The position numbers and the translations under genes were made by a program. From positions 124,001-188,000 of the forward strand of contig NC_050720.1 in the NCBI RefSeq assembly GCF_013402915.1: a DNA stretch of 64,000 nt, given 5' to 3'. Position 1 is the stretch's first letter. Every line of letters starts with the position of its first letter. Origin of the DNA: Zygotorulaspora mrakii (taxonomy: Eukaryota > Ascomycota > Saccharomycetes > Saccharomycetales > Saccharomycetaceae). The notes beneath the pieces were generated by a model that did not search any database, was not told the origin of the DNA, and was given only the letters and a program-made list of their open reading frames with translations. Positions 10,625 to 20,497 of this stretch are shown here, piece by piece.

Positions 10625-11637
10625 TTTCGGTATTAATCAGCGTGATTGGTTATCTTGAGGGGAAGGTGTAAATACAAAGTAAAATATCTAGTGAGTGCAA
10701 TTGATGAATGAAATATTGTATCATATATGAAGAGTTTCCTGATGGAATCCATTTCGATGATTTCCATCCGTTTGCATCATCACGCAGGTACTGAGCATAT
10801 TCGCGCGATGTCGCGGCGTGACTGAAGAAAAATGAAAAACATTTCAAAAAATGAGAAAACGTACGGATGTACAGACAGAAATATGTCTGGGTGCTTAATT
10901 ATAGAGACAGTCACTCAATACTTTGCTAGTTTCTACCTGATGAAGAAAGAAGGCATATAGAGATGGCCAAGATGGCGAGAAGCAGCTATCGCACTCTTAA
11001 TATCAACGAGCTAGTAGCAGTGCTCTTATTGACCGTTGATTCGAATACAAAAATGAGATGAATCATTGACATTTTCAACTGCTAATTCAAGAGCCGATAT
11101 GTTTTATGTGAGTCTCCAATCAATTCACGTGTAGGTGACATTGGCTGTGACGCGGCAAGAGAACAAAGACAGTTGAGAAGATGTGCATCAGCCCCGAAAG
11201 ATGGTTAATTAGTAAACAACATTGCTTGAAAGCTAGTTACTTGAATGTCTGTAAAGACAGTTGTCATCACTTCGCAAAACTTCTTCACCAGTTTGTCCGT
11301 TGAAGTCCTACATTGCTAGCAGATATCTCGTGATCTCACGTTGATAGTTGCCCGCGTTATCGACTTGTCATCGCTGTATGGATAGACAATTCCAATGTTG
11401 AGAACAAGTATTTACAAGGAAGGACAGAAGTTTCGAAGATTTTTATACCATTTTTTTTGCCTGCTTCATACGTTTCTACGACCATGTAGCGAACATTGTT
11501 TCTTTCGAGCCCAGGCTGCATGCTGTCAGGGCACACATGGTAATCGAAGAGATGAGATGAGATTAGGTCATATACATACATCTGGACTTCCGGTAACTCA
11601 GGCTTAGTTATTTGGGGTATTATCCGGTTTGTATGGG
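10625..11637. promoter_or_regulatory. Divergent RPL7 / YPL199C intergenic region
   Basis: A 1,013-bp gap with the RPL7 promoter on one side (two Rap1-like sites, listed separately) and the YPL199C promoter on the other. A GATGAGATGAGATT stretch at 11551-11564 resembles part of a PAC element but lacks its GC start. No gene was recognised. Confidence 0.5.
10860..10894. promoter_or_regulatory. Tandem Rap1-like sites of the RPL7 promoter
   Basis: Two matches to the ribosomal protein gene UAS are in the same orientation: CGTACGGATGT (10860-10870, close to the HOMOL1 form) and TATGTCTGGGTGC (10882-10894, two mismatches to the Rap1 consensus). They lie 236-270 bp upstream of the RPL7 start, where such pairs are normal. 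Confidence 0.55.
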
Positions 11638-12459
11638 ATGAGCGCAGCAGTTAGTCACGATAGAGGCCCATTGATCTCTACCGGAGAGAGAGATTACAAT
11701 CATGCCACCGATAAAGAGTACCAGAGACTGAGAAATCAGGCGGACGAGGCATTCCAGAAGAAGAACAAACTGTCACAGGAATCGCAAGCAGCGTATAAAC
11801 AAGGTGATGGCGCTAGGGCACACCAATTGAGTGAAAAGGCAAAAATTCAACAAAGAGTGGCAGAAAAATTCAATTTGGAAGCGGCAGAATATGTGTTTGT
11901 GCAAAACAATGCGGATTCCAGAAGTGATGAGATTGATCTGCATGGGCTTTACGTTAAGGAGGCGCTCTGGATATTGAGAAGTCGAGTTAGAAATGCCATC
12001 AATTCTAATGAACCTCAGTTGAAGGTTATCGTGGGCAAGGGCCTGCATTCACAAAACGGTGTGGCTAAAATAAAGCCAGCTGTTGAAGATCTATGTAATG
12101 AAGCGAATCTAAATGACCATGTGGACCATAAAAATCCAGGGGCTATCGTAATTGATTTGAGAAATGCCAGGATTCCACAGGAGTGGAATGAAGCTGATAA
12201 GGTTGACGGTTTGCCATACGGTACCGATAATCAACAGCAATTTCCAGCTCCTGGTAATGCTCACTTCAATAATGGTTACCAACCCCAACAACAGCCGCAA
12301 TACATCCCGCAACAACAGCAGCATCACTACCAACAACAGCAACAACAGCAACAACAGCAACAACAGCAACAACAACAACAGGCAAACAATGGCGGAGACG
12401 GGGATATTCTTGTCAAACTGCTCAAATTTGTCTGCATTTGTATTCAAAAGAATATTTGA
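11638..12459 (+). CDS. Smr-domain protein, YPL199C orthologue
   Basis: A 273-residue protein with an N-terminal DUF1771-like helical region followed by a Smr domain. Its two signature motifs are visible: DEIDLHG at 97-103 and GKGLH at 133-137. Smr domains have nuclease or nucleic-acid binding activity in some proteins, but the role of S. cerevisiae Ypl199c (240 residues) is not established. After the domain comes a Gln-rich linker with 17 consecutive Gln (232-248), then a short hydrophobic C-terminal tail. The in-frame TTG at 11629 is upstream of the true ATG at 11638. Neighbours RPL7 and MPS2 match the YPL198-200 order. Confidence 0.92.
   Translation: MSAAVSHDRGPLISTGERDYNHATDKEYQRLRNQADEAFQKKNKLSQESQAAYKQGDGARAHQLSEKAKIQQRVAEKFNLEAAEYVFVQNNADSRSDEIDLHGLYVKEALWILRSRVRNAINSNEPQLKVIVGKGLHSQNGVAKIKPAVEDLCNEANLNDHVDHKNPGAIVIDLRNARIPQEWNEADKVDGLPYGTDNQQQFPAPGNAHFNNGYQPQQQPQYIPQQQQHHYQQQQQQQQQQQQQQQQQANNGGDGDILVKLLKFVCICIQKNI
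12331..12381 (+). repeat. CAA/CAG repeat coding 17 Gln in the YPL199C orthologue
   Basis: A pure 51-bp CAR tract with mixed CAA and CAG codons. It is likely to vary in length between strains, as such tracts do in yeasts. Confidence 0.9.
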
Positions 12460-12527
12460 GCTTGTTTCTTTACTACGTATACAATATTAATTAAATAATA
12501 GAACCGAGATTTTTGAATTCTTATGCA

Positions 12528-13637
12528 TTATTGTTCGGAGCCACCTAATCCAAAAATTCTGTCATATGCGGCTAAAGCCTCATCATTCCGAATTTGGTTC
12601 TCCGATTCTATTATTGGCTCTGTCCAATCCATAAAAAACCATCCTATTCTACTTAGCAATGAAATATTTTCCCACCACGATAGGTCTTTTTGACTTTGAA
12701 ATTCTGCATTATTTGTTTGAAGCCAATTTCTGATAAAGAAGAATATGAATGATAAAACTGTAAATGTCATCAGAAAAAACAACAGAAGCAGGTTCGTAGT
12801 CGAAAAAGTATCGAAATTTTTTAGGATCCCAACTGTGAAACCTCCTCTTTTCGAGCTTTTTCCATTCGTTGATCCCAATTCAACTCCCCCAATTTGTATT
12901 TGGTCTCGCAAAGTTGTGATGAGCACCGTTTGCTCTTGCAGCTTTCTTTTCAGCTCGCTGATAATAAATTCATGTCTCGTGGAACTATATCTTTCATTAT
13001 CTTCGAGTTTGGCATCTTGTTCACCTTTATTGTTGTCACCGTCGTTGATAGCCTCTCCATGACCTTTATAAAAGCTAAATTGCCTCTGTAGGAATTCGTA
13101 CTTATCTTTATATTCACCAACACTTCGTGTAAGTGATATCAGTTCCCTATCCTTTTCTGCTATTATACCATCTTTAAAACGCAGCTCTTCATTTGTTGTC
13201 TTTAGTTTAGTCTCCAAAATTCTCAACCTGTGACTCAGTCTGCCCGGTGAGTCTTGCCGACTTTTCTCAGGACTGCCCTCTTCGTTTTCATTATACTCAA
13301 CAGAGGCAAGAATTTTCTTCTTTGATATCATTGTACCTTCAATAGCGTCTTTAAAACTTTTACCAACTAAACCTTGAAATATCTCTTTGAACTCGTCCTT
13401 GTATATCTTAAAGAACTCCTTCTCCTTAGCAAATGTATCGATAACATCAACTCCTGTATTGGAAAGCAGTGATAGCTGTGACGAATCCTCTTCGCCGTGA
13501 CTCAATATGGTTTCGATACTTTTAATCAAAGCCGGAAAATTCTTTGCATAAATAAACCCTTGATTCTTCTTATCAACTTCATTCCATGCTACATCCAGCA
13601 CAATAGAAGAGCTAGATTTATCCAAATGCATTGACAT
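12528..13637 (-). CDS. MPS2: Spindle pole body protein MPS2 (ancestor of MPS2/CSM4)
   Basis: A 369-residue tail-anchored protein of the spindle pole body and nuclear envelope, which helps insert the new spindle pole body into the nuclear membrane together with Bbp1. It has an N-terminal globular part, a coiled coil at about 135-245, one transmembrane helix at about 281-302, and a 67-residue luminal tail. S. cerevisiae Mps2 (YGL075C) is 387 residues; its meiotic duplicate Csm4 (YPL200W) is much shorter, so this gene keeps the full MPS2 form. Position between the Smr gene and HSF1 agrees with both loci. It converges closely on the Smr-domain gene. Confidence 0.88.
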   Translation of the reverse strand: MSMHLDKSSSSIVLDVAWNEVDKKNQGFIYAKNFPALIKSIETILSHGEEDSSQLSLLSNTGVDVIDTFAKEKEFFKIYKDEFKEIFQGLVGKSFKDAIEGTMISKKKILASVEYNENEEGSPEKSRQDSPGRLSHRLRILETKLKTTNEELRFKDGIIAEKDRELISLTRSVGEYKDKYEFLQRQFSFYKGHGEAINDGDNNKGEQDAKLEDNERYSSTRHEFIISELKRKLQEQTVLITTLRDQIQIGGVELGSTNGKSSKRGGFTVGILKNFDTFSTTNLLLLFFLMTFTVLSFIFFFIRNWLQTNNAEFQSQKDLSWWENISLLSRIGWFFMDWTEPIIESENQIRNDEALAAYDRIFGLGGSEQ

Positions 13638-14743
13638 TAATCTTCTATGCCCTCTTTTTTTCTATACTCGGCGGTTAAACTTCCTGATTCTAATTGTTTA
13701 CCTTTCGTTTTCGTCTTATTTTTAAGGATGAGCGCGCTTAATTCAAGTGGTAATACTATAATACGGTTGTGATATATGCAAAAAAAGTCATAATAGAACC
13801 GTGATTCGGCCCACAAAATCTAATTGTCACACAAAAGGTGCTATAAATTCAGATTTTTGACCCAGTGGTGCAAGCTTCTAAGCAGCGGATATCCAAAAAT
13901 GAGACGTCATCAGTTTATGCCTTTTTTTTTACGTTTAGTACTGATTACACCACTTAAAAAGTAAGTTTTATATCGTCTACCAAGATTTATTTTAATAAGG
14001 TTGTCATGTTTCTTTCTAGAATTTGTTTTTTGGTAGGAACCAAAATTACTGGTTGGTAACTCTGAGATACTGCATTCCACCATGGTGATTAATTTGCCAA
14101 GCGAGGCAGGTCGACATTATCATATATAGCAAAAAGTAGAAATCAGGGGAACTGGCATGGTTATGACAACCTATTGAGGCCAATTTTTAGTGTATTTAGT
14201 GTAAAAGACCTGAGTGTGCAGGCATAAAAGAACGTAATAGGTACAAATTGACTCGTTCTTTTATCGTTTCTCGTTGTCTCACATATTTTAGCTTGCGAGG
14301 CTCAACATTATACAAAATATATGAGAATTTGGAGGGAAATATCGTCAGACAGATACCAAGATGACGTTCATCACTCGTTCTTACTTAGTTAGTTGAGAAG
14401 CCATGCTTGGTCTTAGGGCTGATAGTGGAATTTCGTTTAGAGCGATACCTGTATATGAGAAGTGAGTTTGCTGTACAACAGCGGTTTTATAACAGAGGGT
14501 TTTCAATGACTTTAAAGGTTCATCTCAGGACAAATAGTACTGATAAATCAATCGGCTAAAGTCAATCAGAGAAATAGGAAATTGTGATAGACATTCTGAT
14601 TGGTATTTAGAGCCAGAAAGTATTGAATTTGAACTTTTTTTCATCTCGATCGGAATATAATACTTTGAGTATATTCCATACAATTTCAAAGGCTTTTAAT
14701 TGGGCAAACGATCCAGTTTGAACAGGCTATAGCTTCGGATAAG
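13638..14743. promoter_or_regulatory. Divergent MPS2 / HSF1 intergenic region
   Basis: A long 1,106-bp gap. It has a minimal heat-shock-like inverted pair TTCTAGAA at 14014-14021, too weak to call a heat shock element alone. No ATG-initiated frame of note was seen. The long upstream region suits a regulated HSF1 promoter. Confidence 0.45.
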
Positions 14744-16564
14744 ATGGATAAATTACCAAATTTTAACGACGAAGATATTGAGAAAATACTGCATCCAAAC
14801 AATCTTTTTGGCGATGAGCTAAGACCGCTCGAGAAGGATACGTCATCTGGCGTTATCGAAGATATTGTGAATCCGTCACTGGATGCGGAGTCGCTTAGCC
14901 GAGAAGACACAGGAAGTTCGAGTAACCAGCCTGGCACTCATTTGATACAAAGGATGGCACCAATGGGGATTTATCAAGGATCGCCACATATGAACAATAA
15001 CAATCAGTTATTACCGTTTAGAAATGCAGTACAACCAGCACAACCAGCAACACCGCAGCAGCAGCAATCGACGAGACATTCAAAGACAAGACCTGCTTTC
15101 GTTAATAAAGTATGGAGCATGCTTAACGATGAGTCAAATGCCAATCTAATTCATTGGAGTGATGACGGCAAATCTTTTATTGTTGTCAATAGAGAAGAAT
15201 TTGTTCATGAGATCCTGCCCAAGTATTTCAAGCATTCAAATTTTGCGTCATTTGTCAGACAGTTAAATATGTATGGCTGGCATAAAGTCCAAGATGTCAG
15301 ATCAGGCTCAATTCAAACTAGTACAGATGACAAAGGGCAGTTCGAGAACGAATTTTTCATAAGGGGAAGAGAAGATTTGCTGGAAAAAATTGTTAGACAA
15401 AAATCTTCAGCAACAAATGCGAAGGTAAACAATGCCAACGGTGGTCCATATAATGGATCAGATTTAAATGTTATGGGTGAATTAAATCTGGGTGACTCGT
15501 CCAACATCAATGCATTATTGGGCGAATTAGAACAAATCAAATACAATCAAATGGCGATATCGAAGGACTTATTAAGGATCAACAAAGACAATGAAATGCT
15601 ATGGAAGGAAAACATGATGGCACGAGAGAGACATAGAACGCAACAGCAAGCGCTGGAAAAGATATTGAGATTCCTAGCATCTTTAGTACCACATATGGAT
15701 CAAAAAATGATTACAGAAGGAATATTAAATAATAGCAACAACAACGTTCCAATTAATAGTCACAATGGAAATATCAATGGTAATGATAGCAGTAACGATT
15801 TACACATTGTCAATAATTTTGATGAAGATTTAACAAATTTGACTGCGAATACACCCCTCGATAGTTCACAGCCTTATGGATCAAATGCATACAGTCTCAA
15901 TGAACCGATGTTGATGGATCAACGAGGAAAATCTAGGTATTTATTGAAAAATAGAACAAACTCCACAACTTCCTCAAGTACTTCAAGGATGAGAAATTAC
16001 TCAAGTGATGGAAGAATATCAGAGATACCGTTTGATCAGGATGAAGAAACAAATAGTGAAAGCAATCTTGACAAGTCAAACTATGCCGTGGGGCTTCGAG
16101 ATCAGAACGCTCGCTATAATCCCAATTTTTTCAATCATTTGCAGTCAAACATTGACGAACAGGACGAAAGAATCAAACATTTGGAAGATATGGTGCACGT
16201 CTTATCACCTTCTGATCCCAACCTCAATAAAAATCAACAAATGAACTCTAATGCCCACTTAAATCCAAATACAAATTTTGATCTCCAAGATTATTGTTTC
16301 AGTAACGTGAACTCGCCAACTCTAGACGCAAACCGCCATACAAAGTTAAATACATCAACGGGCTTGAGCCCATTGATACAAACAGACAACGAAGATCTAA
16401 TATCGTTGGGCAATCTTCCCAATACGCTTATAAGCGACGTGTCTGGTGCAACACAACAAAGCGTACCGCATGAGAAGCGTTCTGCTGAAGAAATGTCCGA
16501 AGCCAGCAAAGATGCAATGATTGAGGAGATCAATACTCCATCATCTAAGCGATCGAGGAGCTAA
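14744..16564 (+). CDS. HSF1: Heat shock transcription factor HSF1
   Basis: Essential trimeric activator of chaperone genes that binds nGAAn repeats. The 606-residue protein has the winged-helix HSF DNA-binding domain at about 115-220, including the recognition segment SNFASFVRQLNMYGWHKV. A trimerisation coiled coil follows at about 258-320. The yeast-specific repressive heptapeptide CE2 (RYLLKNR) is present at 398-404. N- and C-terminal regions are Asn/Ser-rich, as expected for activation domains. It is clearly shorter than S. cerevisiae Hsf1 (833), mainly in these low-complexity parts. The neighbours MPS2 and AFT1 match YGL075C-YGL071W. Confidence 0.96.
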   Translation: MDKLPNFNDEDIEKILHPNNLFGDELRPLEKDTSSGVIEDIVNPSLDAESLSREDTGSSSNQPGTHLIQRMAPMGIYQGSPHMNNNNQLLPFRNAVQPAQPATPQQQQSTRHSKTRPAFVNKVWSMLNDESNANLIHWSDDGKSFIVVNREEFVHEILPKYFKHSNFASFVRQLNMYGWHKVQDVRSGSIQTSTDDKGQFENEFFIRGREDLLEKIVRQKSSATNAKVNNANGGPYNGSDLNVMGELNLGDSSNINALLGELEQIKYNQMAISKDLLRINKDNEMLWKENMMARERHRTQQQALEKILRFLASLVPHMDQKMITEGILNNSNNNVPINSHNGNINGNDSSNDLHIVNNFDEDLTNLTANTPLDSSQPYGSNAYSLNEPMLMDQRGKSRYLLKNRTNSTTSSSTSRMRNYSSDGRISEIPFDQDEETNSESNLDKSNYAVGLRDQNARYNPNFFNHLQSNIDEQDERIKHLEDMVHVLSPSDPNLNKNQQMNSNAHLNPNTNFDLQDYCFSNVNSPTLDANRHTKLNTSTGLSPLIQTDNEDLISLGNLPNTLISDVSGATQQSVPHEKRSAEEMSEASKDAMIEEINTPSSKRSRS

Positions 16565-16745
16565 TAGGATATCGAAGGACCCCCACAATGTACATAAACT
16601 TCCAAATTCTTTAGACATCTTACTTAGTTTACTTCTGCGAAAAACGATCCTCATTTCGACCGCTTTGGGCCCGCTTATGAACTTTCGTCTTGTATATATC
16701 TCTTTTCGCGAGCTTTTGATATTACCTAGGTACTTCTGCTACACT

Positions 16746-16755
16746 TCGGCGGCTA
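16746..16755 (-). promoter_or_regulatory. Ume6-binding URS1 element
   Basis: TAGCCGCCGA on the minus strand is an exact URS1 match, the site through which Ume6 represses early meiotic and some metabolic genes. It is about 190 bp after HSF1 and about 1.1 kb before AFT1, so its target gene is unclear. Confidence 0.45.
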
Positions 16756-17519
16756 GAAAAACTCCCTTTGTCTAACCCCCTGCTCGCCGCTGATAGACAG
16801 CAACTTTCATTACTCAATACCCAGGAACATTATCAACTGGGTGAAGGAGACCAGAAACGAGCACATACAGAGAAGCCGCCACTCGAAAACTTTGCTGTTG
16901 GTTATATTGGAAATCCATTCCCCTTCGTCATGTAAGAAACGGTCTAAAAGCCCACATCCCTCGGCGCAAGAACTGCGACAAGTGCTTCTTCCCAGAATGC
17001 TGCTTCCAGACCGTCAAACTGTCGCAGAGCATCCCTATTGGAAGACGCTCTCCAGCCTCCACATAGACTCAACCGCTGCATGACAGGTAGCTCCCATATG
17101 CAAAATGGTGGGCACAGGCAGTGCGGTGCAGCCAATTGCAACGTAAGATCAGTTGTTGATGGCCACCAGGTTTAACTACGAAATCAGTCTTCAGCACCGA
17201 TGAACATCACTAGGTTACCAAGTTGTGACAAGAAGTACGCATTTCTGCAACATCGCTAAGTCACATCTTCACACTTGTACGCAAGAATGCCGGGGTGATT
17301 CCACAAATCAAGTTTCAGCCGACCAAAACTACCTTACGATCTACAAATCAAGCAAGCTTGGCAATCAATAGGGTTGATGCACCGATCGCCCTTTGTGATA
17401 CTAATTGAGTATGCTTCTGCCCTCCAGGGAACCGTATTATCTGATCAACGTTTTTTGTGCTTACATGGCGGTTTCATTCCTCGTTCGGAAAACAAAATAT
17501 TCCACCTTTTCGACAGAAC

Positions 17520-17526
17520 TGCACCC
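17520..17526 (+). promoter_or_regulatory. Core Aft1/Aft2 site upstream of AFT1
   Basis: TGCACCC about 315 bp before the AFT1 start codon. It is the core iron-response element, followed by T rather than the preferred purine. It suggests possible autoregulation. Confidence 0.45.
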
Positions 17527-17837
17527 TGAAAGCGTGAGTTCACCGGTTGCGGAACGGTCAAATTGAATGATGAAAAAATAGAGAGGAAAAGAAAAAAGAA
17601 AGTAGATGAATGGCGATGACAGTGGATTGGCCTGAATTGGTGAATTGGATGGCATATTAAAAGTTTCTTCAATCAACTTCAACTCTGTGGGAACTCGGCT
17701 ATAGTAGTTTAAGTGCTGTAGCGGGAAAGGTATGCTTGAACGTGTCTAAGTTCGGCCTGCATCTGATAAACTTGCTTGATGGTTCACTAAGATCTTCCAA
17801 AGAATTATAAAGAGATACGATACTTAAAAAACTAGGT

Positions 17838-19985
17838 ATGAACTGTCAGAGTGGAGATACGCCAGAGTATCCCGCGGACTCTAGAGTAGATATGAATGCG
17901 AACGGCAACGTGGACACGAAGGGGGATGGAGATGAGGAATCGGAGACCCTCGCGAATGATCAAAGTAGGTTAATCCACCTGGACCCTATACCGAACTTCA
18001 AGGACAAGTCTGAGATCAAGCCATGGTTGCAGAAGATTTTCTACCCGCAGGGAATTGAGATTGTGATTGAAAGATCAGATAACATAAAAATTGTGTTCAA
18101 GTGCAAGGCAGCTCGAAGGGGTAAAAAAACAAGAGACAAGGGAGTAGTACCGAAGATGGAAACCGAGCAAACTCCCAGTCCAGGCCCCAGTTCAAAGAAG
18201 AAAAGGTCTGTATCTAGATTCAACACCTGTCCGTTTAGGATTAGAGCAACGTTTTCGTTGAAAAGGAAGAAATGGAACATTGTTGTTTTGAATAATAATC
18301 ATTCACATCCGCTCAAATTCAACCCAGATTCAGATGAATATAAAAAGTTCAAGGCGAAATTGAGAGAAGACAACGATTGGGAGGCTGTGAAGCAATTTGA
18401 TGAGCTGGAGTATAGAACTCTGTCTAATCTACCAATAGAGACCTCGGTGATAACATGTGACTGTGGATTAACCAATGAGATCAAAAGCTTTAATATCGTG
18501 CTACCAAGCACTAGACCGTTGTGCTCTAGTAGTTCAAAAACTCCAACAAACATGGAACTCTGTGAAGATAATACGTGTACAGGTACAGCTACTTTCCCCG
18601 GTACGAGTGGTTTTACTTCGCAACTGGTCAAAAAACCTAAATCGAAGAAAACGAGACAATTGCCGCACAAAGAGAACCTATTGAGATCGACAACGACGCA
18701 GAATTTTCTGGCAGCAGGCAACGCACCAATTACAACGAATTCATCTATGCCTGGGTTCTTGGATAATCCAACTTCAACAAATCTGAATTCAAATTTGAAT
18801 CAATTCTTAACTTTAGCTTCTTCACAAAATACTGTGACAGATTTAAATGAGATTGACTTTACAAATATATTCAACAAACGAGTACACAACAAGTGCCCAC
18901 ATCAACATAACCATCGATGCAGTATGCCATCACATACTTGTAATTATAAAAACCCCAGGCATAATAGTAGCTATGATGATAGTGGTACGAGTGTAAAGCA
19001 ACCGAACAGTAGTTCAAAACTAAACAATGAAATCAATATTGATGACTCAATCAACCAGTATGGTTCAGTGCTCTTTTCACCAATGCCAGGATCATCGAAT
19101 CTATATCTATCACCATCGGATGAAGTGCTGGCATCACCTTCAAACCATAGACCTTCAACAACATATGGAAACAGCGACAATTTTTTTGATTTCGTGGGTA
19201 AACCCGACTTATATTTGCAATACAGCAATGACCAAAATTCCAACAAAGACACCGATTCTTTTACAGATTCTACTGCTTTAGATGCGACTGTTCGCTATAG
19301 TGATGTATCGTCGCAGTTCCACGGCATCACGCGAGCACCGAATCCTGAAGACGACCGAGACTCACGTTTCTCCTCATCCAAAGGACTCAATGAAATCAAG
19401 ATGATTGACGAAAAATTATCTGATTATTCACGACAATCGCAAGTATCGCAACCGCCACAACCCCTCGGGCCATCGCATCCACAACCCCTATCACAACTAT
19501 CACAACTATCACAACTATCACAACTATCACACCTATCACAACTATCACAACTGTCACAAATATCACACCTATCACATCTGCCTCAAGAGCCACAAGCGCC
19601 ACAAGCGCCACAAGCACCACAAGCACCACAAGCACCACAAGAACCACAAGAACCACAAGCACCACAAGCACCACATGCACCACAAGCACCACATGCATCA
19701 CAAATTCTGCAGCAGCAAAGCGAGAACGATGTCCTACCTACTTTCCCACTACACGGTAACGCACAATACTCGGAACAACATGTTAAACAAGAAATCTTAA
19801 GCCATGAGATACATGTGCAGGAGCACGATCTATATTTGAAAGATTTTGATATTAACTGGAACCTGCAAAATCAGAATTTGAATTCTATGTCTCCGTCAAT
19901 AGATAGCACAACGGTGAAGAGAGAAGACGATAACACCAATGATAATGAGCAAAATTTTTGGGAAATGAACTTCGAAAATTCGTAG
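17838..19985 (+). CDS. AFT1: Iron-responsive transcription factor AFT1 (ancestor of AFT1/AFT2)
   Basis: Activator of the iron regulon: high-affinity uptake, metalloreductases and siderophore transport. The 715-residue protein has the fungal WRKY-GCM1-type zinc DNA-binding domain in the first 170 residues (Cys near CKAARRG, then CPFRIRA and the His pair of NNNHSHPL). It keeps the iron-sensing CDC motif (CDCGLTNE) at 207-209, which binds a [2Fe-2S] cluster with Grx3/4. A His/Cys-rich segment (CPHQHNHRCSMPSHTC) lies near 355-370. Two adjoining 9-bp repeats encode SQL and PQA triplets at 551-620. The locus combines YGL071W (AFT1) and YPL202C (AFT2) neighbours, so it is the unduplicated ancestor. 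Length is close to Aft1 (690). Confidence 0.94.
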   Translation: MNCQSGDTPEYPADSRVDMNANGNVDTKGDGDEESETLANDQSRLIHLDPIPNFKDKSEIKPWLQKIFYPQGIEIVIERSDNIKIVFKCKAARRGKKTRDKGVVPKMETEQTPSPGPSSKKKRSVSRFNTCPFRIRATFSLKRKKWNIVVLNNNHSHPLKFNPDSDEYKKFKAKLREDNDWEAVKQFDELEYRTLSNLPIETSVITCDCGLTNEIKSFNIVLPSTRPLCSSSSKTPTNMELCEDNTCTGTATFPGTSGFTSQLVKKPKSKKTRQLPHKENLLRSTTTQNFLAAGNAPITTNSSMPGFLDNPTSTNLNSNLNQFLTLASSQNTVTDLNEIDFTNIFNKRVHNKCPHQHNHRCSMPSHTCNYKNPRHNSSYDDSGTSVKQPNSSSKLNNEINIDDSINQYGSVLFSPMPGSSNLYLSPSDEVLASPSNHRPSTTYGNSDNFFDFVGKPDLYLQYSNDQNSNKDTDSFTDSTALDATVRYSDVSSQFHGITRAPNPEDDRDSRFSSSKGLNEIKMIDEKLSDYSRQSQVSQPPQPLGPSHPQPLSQLSQLSQLSQLSHLSQLSQLSQISHLSHLPQEPQAPQAPQAPQAPQAPQEPQEPQAPQAPHAPQAPHASQILQQQSENDVLPTFPLHGNAQYSEQHVKQEILSHEIHVQEHDLYLKDFDINWNLQNQNLNSMSPSIDSTTVKREDDNTNDNEQNFWEMNFENS
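19488..19580 (+). repeat. 9-bp minisatellite in AFT1 (SQL/SHL repeat)
   Basis: About ten copies of a CTATCACAA-type unit encode Ser-Gln-Leu or Ser-His-Leu triplets. It directly abuts a second, different 9-bp repeat. Confidence 0.92.
19581..19697 (+). repeat. 9-bp minisatellite in AFT1 (PQA/PQE repeat)
   Basis: Thirteen copies of a CCACAAGCA-type unit encode Pro-Gln-Ala or Pro-Gln-Glu triplets. It follows the first repeat without a spacer. Confidence 0.92.
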
Positions 19986-20128
19986 CGCATAATGAGACAA
20001 CCCAAAGGTAATTTTTTTTTTTAATTAATGAAATAGATAAAATACATTTATATCAATTTTTAAGGAATTATAATGGCATTAAGAACTGATTTGCAAAGCT
20101 TATAGAGACAACGGAAAATCCCATTTGC

Positions 20129-20497
20129 TCAGGAAAACTGGGTACGTTTGTTCTTTTGATCTGAGGTAAAAATGTGAGAGCATGATAAACAAACAAAGAA
20201 TAAAACCATCGAGGTGTCTTTCCTTCTTTGCTGAGATTGGAAGAAGACATTCTCTCTTGAGTGGCATTTAGGACATTCTCTGTCAGACCTCGGAAGCGTG
20301 GGATCAGACCCAATATCTTGAACAACACCTGCGGTCTCACCAATATTTGTTATCAGTTCGTGCCTGTACACCAAAGGAGTACCAGCCTCTTCTACGTAAG
20401 AACATGTCCTGCACTCAAATAACAATCTTTGACTTTCTTTGTCCTCACGGGGATACAACATGTTGTTACAATCACGGCAAAACCTAAACGTTGTCAT
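20129..20497 (-). CDS. RPB9: RNA polymerase II subunit RPB9
   Basis: A 122-residue subunit of RNA polymerase II, the same length as in S. cerevisiae (YGL070C). It sits in the polymerase jaw and supports transcript cleavage with TFIIS, fidelity and transcription-coupled repair. Two zinc ribbons are visible: [10 protein letters not shown] with CRTC, and CPKCHSRE with CLSC. The frame is open 45 codons upstream from a non-ATG codon, but the ATG at 20497 gives the conserved start [12 protein letters not shown]. It converges with AFT1 and diverges from MNP1, as in YGL071-YGL068. Confidence 0.97.
   Translation of the reverse strand: MTTFRFCRDCNNMLYPREDKESQRLLFECRTCSYVEEAGTPLVYRHELITNIGETAGVVQDIGSDPTLPRSDRECPKCHSRENVFFQSQQRRKDTSMVLFFVCLSCSHIFTSDQKNKRTQFS

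Larger units (their letters stand above)
16565..17837. promoter_or_regulatory. HSF1-AFT1 intergenic region
   Basis: At 1,273 bp this is among the longest gaps. It holds an exact Ume6 URS1 (16746-16755), a second GCCGCC core at 16875-16880, and a core Aft1 site (17520-17526). The stretch 16,980-17,110 is somewhat GC-rich (about 52% over 16981-17040). ORFs here start with non-ATG codons and look spurious. Confidence 0.5.

Noticed and set aside
10701..10798. Box C/D-like pattern (TTGATGA ... CTGA, with internal CTGA and CGATGAT)
   Set aside because: The first box C base is off consensus, the end stem is poor, and possible guides match rRNA over no more than 8 nt.
11551..11564. PAC-like GATGAGATGAG upstream of the Smr-domain gene
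   Set aside because: It lacks the GC that starts the PAC core and has no RRPE beside it.
13914..13965. Short ATG frame followed by GTAAGT upstream of HSF1, as a possible first exon
   Set aside because: No TACTAAC branch sequence or suitable 3' exon follows.
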